This document shows, piece after piece, positions 55,868 to 64,000 of a stretch of DNA of 64,000 nucleotides. Each line of letters starts with the position of its first letter. Positions within the stretch are counted from its first letter, which is position 1. Origin of the DNA: Bicyclus anynana (taxonomy: Eukaryota; Arthropoda; Insecta; Lepidoptera; Nymphalidae); NCBI RefSeq assembly GCF_947172395.1, contig NC_069091.1:3782001-3846000 (forward strand). The letters are read 5' to 3'. Both the position numbers and the translations under genes were made by a program. A model generated the notes under the pieces. The model made no database searches. It was not told where the DNA came from and was given only the letters and a program-made list of their open reading frames with translations.

Positions 55868-56062
55868 ATAGTTATGCAACTTAACAGCCACAGTGCCCTA
55901 CAAATTGCGTGGTACATTATCTCGTTCGGACGCTCAGAAATTCTTATTTCCTGGTAACTCAGTTAGCTGCCAGAATCAAGAATTTTAATAAATAAAAAAG
56001 TTGATCTCATCGAGATGAAGCTACTCACGAAAAATTAACTTAATAGTAATCAGTTGTGTATA
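55868..56062 (+). repeat. Repeat L, copy 2 (intronic)
   Basis: 'caacttaacagccacagtgc', 'caaattgcgtggtacattat', 'ggacgctcagaaat' and 'gccagaatcaagaattttaa'. Inverted with respect to 53500-53690. Confidence 0.8.
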
Positions 56063-56599
56063 ATGTTCTACGAGTCCCTGACTAGACTTCGTTACAATAG
56101 CACAGGTACCTTGTAATTACAGCCACATACAAGTAAAGAAATCCAACCTATATTAAGCATGTGATAGCATTGGTTTTTATAGATTCTATTTTTGGATTCA
56201 CGTACAAATGGCTTGAAAATCGTCCGAGTCAAGAACAGTTAAATGAATGTTGTAGACTTTATAGCGTTAGGAACGGTTCTGGAAGCCATTTCTTGTCAAT
56301 TCTAACTTGATCCTATCAAGTTGTTATTGGATGAAAGCCAAGCAACTCGCGGCGTCTTGTAAAATGGTGAAAATAGTTTTATTCTATTACTATTTAAAAA
56401 GACCAAAAATAAAAATGAAACTGCATTGAAACAGTGGATATTTTAGACAACAGATTTCTATTTAAATGAATTACCTAGTGAACTTTGACATACAACACAA
56501 ACAAAACCCTCCTTCTCTAATTTATAAAAATCTCAGCAAATTGATTTTTTATTGATGTAGTTACTTCACTACATAAATTTATACCAACTTGCCCTCTAC
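56063..56599. other. Intronic, no feature seen
   Basis: Part of the intron between the two coding exons of the small minus-strand gene. Confidence 0.5.
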
Positions 56600-56695
56600 T
56601 ACCTTGTTGATCCAGTGGTAAGATTATGTAGCTTTAGATCACAAGGTCCTAGATTCGAGTCCTGGGTCAGACTGTATTTTATTTTTCAGTAAAAA
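56600..56695 (+). mobile_element. SINE-F head
   Basis: 'ttgttgatccagtggtaaga' (A box), 'tgtagctttagatcacaagg' and 'agattcgagtcctgg' (B-box-like). Matches the reverse of 45300-45395. Confidence 0.6.
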
Positions 56696-56732
56696 ATTTC
56701 AGTCCAGAGATAAGAGGTTAGTAATGTTACAC

Positions 56733-56866
56733 CGAATTGAATCCGGTCCGGGGCATGCACCAACTTTTCAGTTGTGTGCGAGAGAATTTGCCTAACCCCG
56801 CTCATTCTGAGAGGAGACTCGAGCTTCGCAGTGAGCCGAATATGGGTTGATAATGATAATGATTAT
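56733..56866 (+). mobile_element. SINE-B with internal deletion
   Basis: B-box side 'gaatccggtccggggcatgc' is joined through 'gttgtgtgcgagagaatt' to the 3' hairpin and 'gagccgaatatgggttgata'. The middle ~130 bases are missing. Confidence 0.85.
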
Positions 56867-56874
56867 AAATGTTA

Positions 56875-56994
56875 CATCACCGTGCCTCGGAGAGCAGCTT
56901 AAGCTGCCAGTCCCAGTAATTATCATCAACATCACCCATGCCCACCAACACGTATTAGACCCGCATAATGGATTTAAGCTCCATATCACATCTC
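56875..56994 (+). repeat. SINE-C/LINE-type body fragment
   Basis: 'gtgcctcggagagcagctta', 'cccaccaacacgtattaga' and 'gatttaagctccatatcaca'. It is interrupted on the right by the RTE insertion. Confidence 0.6.
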
Positions 56995-57330
56995 CTCTTC
57001 GAACTATGTGGCCTGCCCATTGCCACTTCACCTTCGCGACTCGCTGACCTATGTCAGTGACTTTAGTTTAGCTGCGGATCTTCTTATTTCTGATTCGATC
57101 ACGCAGAACTGCGTTTAAAGAGCCGATGGACGTTGGGGTGCCTAAGGTGCTGGAATGGCGACCCCGCACCGGAAAGCGCAGTGTTGGTCGACCCCCCCTC
57201 TAGGTGGACCGAGGACAACAAGCAGCTTGCAGGGAGCCGCTGGATGCTCGCGGCTCGAGACCGTTTTGTTTGGAAGTCCATGCAAGAGGCCTATGTCCAG
57301 CAGTAGACGTTCATCGGCTGTTGATGATGA
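56995..57330 (+). mobile_element. RTE-type LINE with inverted 5' part
   Basis: 57118-57330 is the RTE 3' end in plus orientation (GPKVLEWRP-like to QQWTSI-like, tail GATGATGAT). 56995-57112 is the immediately preceding RTE segment in minus orientation. The two halves meet at 'cgaagagccgatgg' of the element, sharing a few bases, which is the pattern of twin priming. It lies in the intron, antisense to the host gene. Confidence 0.88.
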
Positions 57331-57399
57331 TCATCCCCTATACAGTGGTAGGCTTTACCCTGTAGTGGGACGTTAAAAGAATCTGATAATGACAGTAAC

Positions 57400-57533
57400 C
57401 TGAGCCACCCCCCAAACCCTTGGTCATCGTCATCTAATGAATCGAGTTTCGGAGGGGAGTTTTCCGTTTTAGGCACAGTATTGGATTTCACTGATCGTTT
57501 TGCCGCGCCATTATTGTGTCTTGGCTTCTTCAT
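57400..57533 (-). CDS. Small single-pass membrane protein, first coding exon
   Basis: The minus-strand ATG (57533-57531) opens MKKPRHNNGAAKRSVKSN, then TVPKTENSPPKLDSLDDDDQ and GFGGWL, ending with the first two bases of an arginine codon before a donor (CTCAG|GTTAC at 57400/57399). Phase 2 matches the acceptor at 55259 exactly, so the two exons join without a frame change. The start is supported by its position 13 bases after a splice acceptor and by an initiating context of GGC ATG A. The N-terminal half is hydrophilic (K/R-rich, then S/P, then D-rich) and probably disordered. The intron of about 2.1 kb is filled with SINE, LINE and repeat L copies. Function unknown. Confidence 0.85.
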
Positions 57534-57546
57534 GCCTGTCTATCTG
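57534..57546 (-). other. 5' UTR part of the coding exon and splice acceptor
   Basis: Reading minus, 'gctttttcttatttcag' ends at 57547 and the exon begins ATAGACAGGC before the ATG. The pyrimidine tract is strong, so a non-coding first exon should lie further right. Confidence 0.7.
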
Positions 57547-58256
57547 AAATAAGAAAAAGCGTTGAGTGATTTTATTTGCTGAAGAAAAGACAAATGCGTA
57601 AATGATTTTATACTATTTGATATAACATTAGTATGTCAAAACTGAGGCGAACAAAGTCACCCAATAGGCTTAATTTAATTTAGCCGCATAGTACTCGTAT
57701 ACAAAGAAAGATATAATATTTTAGCAGACTCAGAAATGATTACAAAAATAAAAAAAACTAATGTGGAACAAAGGTTATGATTCACAACATTTGTCAGGAC
57801 AACTTAATTAACAAATCAAACTGTAACCAAAATAAGACCCTAGAATGGCAGAAAATGACCTTGAGTGAAGTCACGCACTTGTGGACGTTGTGTGTAGGGT
57901 TGAAGGATCCTTTGACTGTTAACAAACACTCCCCTTTTCCACTCAAGTCACTCTCCCCGCCTATCCCAAGTAACCCACAAAGAATTACACAACAAGAGAT
58001 ATGGACGGCTCGAATGCCGTCCGCAAGTCGTTGCAACGCGGCGATAACAAATAATACCGAAATATTGTCTACAATACAGAGTTGTGTGTTCAGGAAGTGT
58101 ATAAACTATATATCCGTAAATATACATAATGTAAATAAACACAATTAGTGCATGTGCACGCCCAGTGGAGTAGCTGAATTTGGAATACTTTTTGCGGTGA
58201 TTTTGTTAGCACGTAACGTATCTAGGAGTATTAAATCATTGAAATGTGTCTTTATT
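57547..58256. promoter_or_regulatory. Candidate upstream exon/promoter region of the small gene
   Basis: Unlike its surroundings, 57890-58040 is non-repetitive and GC-richer, with an inverted repeat GGACGGC / GCCGTCC at 58003-58022. By position on the minus strand it could hold the first, non-coding exon and promoter. The 123-codon plus frame at 57777-58148 runs the other way and shows no motif. Which donor is used cannot be decided by eye. Confidence 0.3.
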
Positions 58257-58740
58257 TATTTATTTATTTTTATTAGGATAACCAACAGCTATTACAATTT
58301 CACATGTTAAAGATTTACATTGAAATAAATATATGAGTAGTTATTGCACAGCTAATTATAGGTTAACACAGCGTACACAAATTAATATTATGTCAATACT
58401 ACAGTTGTCAGAAATGAATGAATGTCAAATTACACAATACAAATTAATATGCAACAAATGTCAGACTACAATATACTAAAAGCAATAAAATTAAAAAACA
58501 AGTCATAAAATTAAATATAAAAAAACAAAAAAAAAAAATGATATCTAAAAAATTACAAAAAAAAAACAATTACAAAAAAAAAACAAATTACATTACTAAA
58601 GATTACAATACAATTACAATAAAAATATTATGTTATTACTTTTATTACATGTCATTATTATAAGTCAATTATAATATTATGTCAATACCAGTTGTCAGAA
58701 ATGAATGGATGTCAAATTAAACAATGCAAAGTCTTATATC
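58257..58740 (-). mobile_element. A-rich LINE-like 3' region with a direct repeat
   Basis: (TTTA)n, 'ttattaggataaccaacagc' and AT-rich DNA resemble a non-LTR 3' end in reverse. A roughly 60-base direct repeat occurs at 58383-58443 and 58672-58730 ('cagttgtcagaaatgaatg'). Several A-runs occur at 58520-58590. Confidence 0.45.
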
Positions 58741-59275
58741 TTTTCCTCGTCTTAATGTTATGAACATTGTAGGTTTGTGTTGTTTGTATATCAATAGCTC
58801 AATGGCAAGATAGAATACTCTTTCAATTTGAATTCAGTCCTTCAATCGCGGAGATATTAAGTCAAATGTTAGTACAAATACAAATATGGTAGCACCATAA
58901 AATCCCGATAACTAACTTGCTAATGAAATTAAAACGCGTGCATTGATAGCAGCGCTTGAGGGCTTCGCTGAATACGGTTCGTTAACGTTCCGAACGCCAG
59001 TGAAGTTATATTGGATCCGCTGATATTTGATTAGGATACGCGGCGGTTTGTACGAAGCTTTTGATTCGATTGTCACTTTTTAGTGTTTTGAGATAACTTT
59101 GACAAAAGTTTATATAGTAAAATAACTTTAAATAGTTTAAAAAACTAAAAAACACGCACTAAAAATTACAAATATTGGATTTAAGTGACTATTATTTTCA
59201 AATTCCTGACAGTAAACCCTTTTATTTGATATCCATATCATGGGGGTGGTTTTCAAAGAGCCAGTCCGCCATCTT
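58741..59275. other. No gene seen
   Basis: A CpG-richer patch occurs at 58930-59060 with no recognised motif. Confidence 0.4.
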
Positions 59276-59755
59276 GGGGAGGCCGCCATTGCATTTCTAA
59301 TGGTGTTTCTTAGCTAGTCATAATTATATTGTTATCAGAACTCAGAGCGTGTGCAAAATTTCACCCTACACGTAGACCGGGAAGTGGGTCAAATTAAGAT
59401 TCCAAGATTTGTCTTTCCTACATAGTTAAAGTGATTGGGGAGGCCACCATATTGGATTTGTAATGAAGTTTCTTAGCTAGTCATGTATTATCATCAGAGC
59501 TCAGAGCGTGTGCAAAATTTCATCCTACACGAAGACCGGAAAGTGGGTCAAATTAAGATTCCAAGATTTGTCTTTCCAACATAGTTCAAAGTGATTGGGA
59601 AGACCGCCATATTGGATTTGTAATGACGTTTCTTAGCTAGTCATGTATTGTCATCAGAACTCATGCAAAATTTGCAAAATTTCATCCTAATCGAAAACCG
59701 GGAAGTGGGTCAAATTAAGATTCCAGGATTTTCTTACATACATAGTTATAAGTGA
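59276..59755. repeat. Three tandem copies of a ~160-bp unit
   Basis: Units start at 59276, 59437 and 59597 ('ttggggaggccgccat' type) and run through 'tttcttagctagtcat', 'tcatcagaactca' and 'gaagtgggtcaaattaagat'. The third diverges near 59740. Confidence 0.9.
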
Positions 59756-59954
59756 AGTTAACATAAAGCCGCGTGTAAGGATATTACATTAAAGAAGTTT
59801 TTCGTATCTATAAATTCTCAAAACGGAGTCGAGAAGTTGGTGATTTATTTCTCGTGAGTGATAAGGTTACTCTTTTTAACATCTACTAATGACTGGTACA
59901 AAGTAAAACTTTAGCCCTACACAAACCGTATTTGAGCAGTGAGAATTTTAAAAT

Positions 59955-60068
59955 AAATAATTTCTTAAAAATCACATAACTAAAAAGTTAGAGGTGTGCC
60001 CTGGCCGGATTCAAACCTACGCCCTCCTAATCGAAGGCAGAGGTCACACATACTGGGCTAACACGTCT
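59955..60068 (-). mobile_element. SINE-B 5' fragment (duplication copy 1)
   Basis: Reverse strand: A-box region 'gttagcccagtatgtgtgac', 'ctctgccttcgattaggag' and B box 'ggtttgaatccggc', ending in the 'tttcttaaaa' body. Confidence 0.75.
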
Positions 60069-61097
60069 CTCCCGTATTTTTATTAAAAGAAGTGTTTATT
60101 TTACTATCCACATTATTTTTCTTAGAGATAGTGACATATTTGTAGTTAAATGAAGCATATTAATTCACTTTTTATTAATTTTAATTAAATATCAAACTAA
60201 ATAAAAACACACCGTAATGAAAACACTCGTACTGTTATAAAATCACCTGATATCTTATTCTGTACACAGTAAATTTTTAAGCCATAATATTTATTTTAAA
60301 AATTAATAATACTAGGTAATAAATAGTATACAAGAAAAATATTTCTTATGTGTATAAGATCCCGACTTCGTGAATTTACAATATAACACCAAGAACGCAA
60401 GTTCCAGACTAAAGGAAACACCAGCACCATTCCTAATCAAATAACGCCTGATCTAATATAACTTTACAAGTATACACCGAGAGATGGTTACCTAAATATT
60501 GAGTTAATATTCAAGTTAAGATCAATTTGAATCAATTCCAACGGTCTGAAAGTTTAGAGAGTTGAAGAGATTCAGCGGTTCACCCATTGCAGTATTGACA
60601 TAAATCTATTCCTCGACTAAACTATTCATCTAGTTGGTTAGGAACCCCTAGTTTTAATTATTTATACCAATATTATATGTCGACTTTTTAAAAATCTAAG
60701 ATTCCAAGATTTGTCTTTCCAACATAGTTCAAAGTGATTGGGAAGACCGCCATATTGGATTTGTAATGACGTTTCTTAGCTAGTCATGTATTGTCATCAG
60801 AACTCATGCAAAATTTGCAAAATTTCATCCTAATCGAAAACCGGGAAGTGGGTCAAATTAAGATTCCAGGATTTTCTTACATACATAGTTATAAGTGAAG
60901 TTAACATAAAGCCGCGTGTAAGGATATTACATTAAAGAAGTTTTTCGTATCTATAAATTCTCAAAACGGAGTCGAGAAGTTGGTGATTTATTTCTCGTGA
61001 GTGATAAGGTTACTCTTTTTAACATCTACTAATGACTGGTACAAAGTAAAACTTTAGCCCTACACAAACCGTATTTGAGCAGTGAGAATTTTAAAAT

Positions 61098-61211
61098 AAA
61101 TAATTTCTTAAAAATCACATAACTAAAAAGTTAGAGGTGTGCCCTGGCCGGATTCAAACCTACGCCCTCCTAATCGAAGGCAGAGGTCACACATACTGGG
61201 CTAACACGTCT
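61098..61211 (-). mobile_element. SINE-B 5' fragment (duplication copy 2)
   Basis: Same as 59955-60068, shifted by 1143 bases; duplicated with the larger unit rather than inserted twice. Confidence 0.75.
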
Positions 61212-61872
61212 CTCCCGTATTTTTATTAAAAGAAGTGTTTATTTTACTATCCACATTATTTTTCTTAGAGATAGTGACATATTTGTAGTTAAATGAAGCA
61301 TATTAATTCACTTTTTATTAATTTTAATTAAATATCAAACTAAATAAAAACACACCGTAATGAAAACACTCGTACTGTTATAAAATCACCTGATATCTTA
61401 TTCTGTACACAGTAAATTTTTAAGCCATAATATTTATTTTAAAAATTAATAATACTAGGTAATAAATAGTATACAAGAAAAATATTTCTTATGTGTATAA
61501 GATCCCGACTTCGTGAATTTACAATATAACACCAAGAACGCAAGTTCCAGACTAAAGGAAACACCAGCACCATTCCTAATCAAATAACGCCTGATCTAAT
61601 ATAACTTTACAAGTATACACCGAGAGATGGTTACCTAAATATTGAGTTAATATTCAAGTTAAGATCAATTTGAATCAATTCCAACGGTCTGAAAGTTTAG
61701 AGAGTTGAAGAGATTCAGCGGTTCACCCATTGCAGTATTGACATAAATCTATTCCTCGACTAAACTATTCATCTAGTTGGTTAGGAACCCCTAGTTTTAA
61801 TTATTTATACCAATATTATATGTCGACTTTTTAAAAATCCGACATGCTTTGCAAAGAAAATTTTTATTGTTA

Positions 61873-61995
61873 ACTATCGGACGCCCGCGATTTCGTCCGC
61901 GTCCCGTCCCGTCTTTCAATCCCTATTTCACCATTTTTTTTTTGTATTCCTATAGGAACAGGAACCACGCGGTGAAACTGCGCGGCATCAACTAG
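61873..61995. mobile_element. Two Helitron 3' ends fused head-on
   Basis: The left end is the reversed family-2 hairpin ('cggacgcccgcgatttcgtc'). The right end is the family-1 terminus ('ggaaccacgcggtgaaact' to CTAG at 61992-61995). Neither 5' end is present. Confidence 0.7.
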
Positions 61996-62447
61996 TTTAA
62001 AATAATATTTACAAACGGTTTTCCTGTATAAAACATTGACATTTCACTCAGCGGCGTCAAAAGGATTTCTAGAGCTTATAGTATTATCAAGAGCTGCAAG
62101 CTCGTTAATGAACTACGTGCTTCATTAAATACCCCGAAGCGCTAATCATAACTTAGGTTTCTGAGTAATGTTTCATTTAGCATTGCTTGTTGCTAAAACT
62201 TCATTTCTGGATTTGAAATAATGACTGCGTGCTCTTACACTATAAAGAACGCTACTAAGCCGCTATCACTGAAGCCCCGCAAACGCTAATCAATAACTAC
62301 CTACTATATTAACTAACAGACTTATTAGCAGTGTAAGTATTCTTCTAGAAAGTTTCTTAGGCACTATTGTGCGGTTTCTTGGCAAGAATACCTATCAAGA
62401 TACTTGTATTATAAACCACGACCTGTCAATGGTGTGAGTCCGGCCCT
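61996..62447. other. No gene seen
   Basis: Nothing recognised. Confidence 0.4.
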
Positions 62448-62908
62448 TTTTAACCGACTTCGAAAAAAAGGACGAGGTTCTTAATTTGACGCTAATGGTT
62501 TTTTTAAACTTGTTACCTCATAACCTTGTCATTTCTTAAAAAATTCAAAAGTCTTTTTTATGTTTGAAAGAGTATACTTCCAGATTGGTCCCATTTAATT
62601 TTCATGAAAATCGTTTCAGTATTTTTTTTTTGTCTGTTACCTTATAACGTCGTCATTTCTTAATGAATTTAAAAAATATTTATTTGTTGAAAAGAGTATA
62701 CCTACTCCCAGAGTAGTTCCTAATTTTCATGAAAATCAGTTCAGTAATATCGTGTTAAAATGAGAATACTGAAATTGTCTGTACTGTGGCGCTTTCGTTC
62801 ACTATGCTAGGACACACTGAAAACAGAAAAATAAAATCTGTTTAACAGAAAAATTCAACCGACCGCTTTTTAATTTATTTTTGTGATTTTGAAGTCGGTT
62901 GAATTTTT
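62448..62908 (+). mobile_element. AACCGACTTC-end element, short subfamily
   Basis: 'ttttaaccgacttcgaaaaa' to 'tttgaagtcggttgaatttt'. The interior 'cttccagattggtcccattt' recurs at 50650. It has no 130-bp units. The 3' end folds as AATTCAACCGAC / GTCGGTTGAATT. Confidence 0.75.
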
Positions 62909-63203
62909 TTGTTAAAAAGCTTAAAGCTATTGAGGATTCTATGCATTGGCGTGCACTTCATACATGCATTAAAGTACTGTATACCCTGAGAGATGTTTCT
63001 CTTAATGCTTATAATATTCACATTTTCCCAGTTTAGTATTTTTTCTCATTAGTGACTACCCTGATCGAGAACCTTATGCACGCCACTGTTTTATAGTATC
63101 TTTGGTTGTTGAGTATTATTGACGTATCTAATAAATATATATATTTTATATTAGACTGACGTAAATACATGGCTTTAGTTTTAATACAAAGAACACCAGA
63201 GTT
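62909..63203. other. Spacer, nothing seen
   Basis: AT-rich. Confidence 0.4.
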
Positions 63204-63395
63204 AGTACTATAAAGCTGAAGAGTTTGTTTGTTTGTTTGATTGAACGCGCTAATCTCAGGAACTACTGGTCCGATTTGAAAAATTCTTTCAGTGTTAGAT
63301 AGCCCATTTATCGAGAAAGACTATAGGCTATATATTATCTCGGTATTCTTACGGGAACGGGAACCACGCGGGTGAAACCGCGCGGCGTCAGCTAG
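63204..63395 (+). mobile_element. Helitron-like family 1, first bases lost
   Basis: Starts within the family ('tagtactataaagctgaaga'); core 'gatagcccatttatcgagaa'; ends 'cggcgtcagCTAG' at 63395, followed by T. Confidence 0.85.
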
Positions 63396-63637
63396 TTTAA
63401 ATATATTTCAACAGCGTCGCAACACAAGCTTTCTATCTCCTAATGAGAGAGCTTAACTTTTTATCAACAAAAGTTCCAGTAGCAGTAGAAGCAATCCCAA
63501 CCCTTACGTAAGGGATTTGCTGTAAAAAATATAGCAAACACGATAACGAGTTGTTGTTTCAGCTGTGTGATAAAACGCTATTTTTCTACAATTAATTCTA
63601 CTTCTTATGTGAAGATAAAAATCCAATCACTTTTGTC
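63396..63637. other. No feature seen
   Basis: Nothing recognised. Confidence 0.4.
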
Positions 63638-63995
63638 ATTGTCAGCCTATTTTAACGCCTTACTATAGTGCCAGGCTACCCTCATTTTAGAAGAGGGGTA
63701 TGGAACTTAAGCCGACCACGCTGTTCTAATGCGGGTTGGTGGGCTTACATTGATAATGTTAAATTTACTAACAACCACTATCAGAGATGAATGATAGTGA
63801 CCAGGGCAGACGGTTTGAGGTGCTTACGACGGGGTGTAACACCACCTATTTTCCAACTCCGGGTTGAGACAGAAAGAAATGGAAACTTCTTGGAAGAAAG
63901 AAAACTCAATATTTCAACCCGACTCAGGATTTGAACCTAAGACCTCGTAATCGAAAGCCACTTAGGCTAACCACTAGAGCAACGTGGTAGTGAAT
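63638..63995 (-). mobile_element. SINE-C, most complete copy
   Basis: Minus strand: tRNA-like head 'gctctagtggttagcctaag' (A box) and 'cttaggttcaaatcctgagt' (B box), the body 'ctcaacccggagttggaaa', 'cagacggtttgaggtgctta'-type sequence (reverse), then 'cccaccaacccgcattagaa' and the end 'ttaaaataggctgacaatga'. It gives the head-to-tail order that other H-type fragments lack. Confidence 0.8.
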
Positions 63996-64000
63996 ATATT

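Larger units (their letters stand above)
59554..61839. repeat. 1143-bp tandem duplication, two copies
   Basis: 59554-60696 and 60697-61839 read identically wherever compared, joined directly (...ttaaaaatc|taagattcc...). Each copy contains part of the 160-bp unit and a SINE-B head fragment. Confidence 0.95.

Noticed and set aside
57777..58148. 123-codon plus-strand open frame
   Set aside because: No recognisable motif. It lies opposite the probable 5' region of the minus-strand gene and its composition is unremarkable.
1..64000. CRISPR arrays, prophage or bacterial operons
   Set aside because: There is no repeat-spacer periodicity, no dense coding and no Shine-Dalgarno context. The window is eukaryotic.

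Overview
This is a eukaryotic nuclear window, almost certainly from a moth or butterfly (Lepidoptera). Three things point there: AT-rich sequence with no dense coding, many short tRNA-derived SINEs, and many small Helitron-like elements that start TC..ACTAATATTATAAA and end CTAG. I recognise the last two as typical of lepidopteran genomes from general knowledge, not from a search. There is no prokaryotic operon, CRISPR array, rRNA or intact tRNA gene. One 200-base run of N (36475-36674) marks a scaffold gap.

Genes are scarce. The best is a small minus-strand gene whose two coding exons (57400-57533 and 55117-55258) join in matching phase. They give a 91-residue protein with a basic N-terminus, an acidic linker, a GGWLR motif and one hydrophobic segment. 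A splice acceptor just before its ATG implies a 5' non-coding exon upstream. A plus-strand exon at 20666-20763 encodes the first part of a THAP-type zinc finger. A weaker candidate at 1996-2036 (minus) encodes an acidic C-terminal tail, with a polyadenylation signal downstream. An acceptor-preceded open stretch at 53237-53367 (minus) is weaker still.

The rest is an archive of mobile elements. I distinguish six tRNA-headed SINE families, called A to F here; three or four Helitron-like families; RTE-type LINE 3' ends with (GAT)n tails; one Jockey/CR1-type LINE 3' end (26622-27221); MITE-like inverted-repeat elements; a family with AACCGACTTC ends carrying 130-bp internal repeats; and several unnamed repeat families (called G, K, L and N here). 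From 1 to 20 kb the window is sparse AT-rich sequence with scattered elements. From 20 to 46 kb it is dense in SINEs and Helitrons. From 46 to 53 kb it holds LINE remnants and family K. From 53 to 58 kb it holds the small gene with its repeat-filled intron. From 58 to 62 kb it holds an A-rich tail, a 160-bp minisatellite and an apparently exact 1143-bp tandem duplication. From 62 to 64 kb it returns to Helitron and SINE copies.

The most informative observation is that SINE-A and the Jockey-type LINE share a 3' tail whose two nested stems persist while the paired bases differ. That is what one expects if both RNAs are recognised by the same reverse transcriptase. Other notable items are two almost perfect palindromes with 1-nt centres, a zero-spacer Helitron pair, a twin-priming-type LINE inversion, and a clean 16-bp target-site duplication around a LINE remnant.
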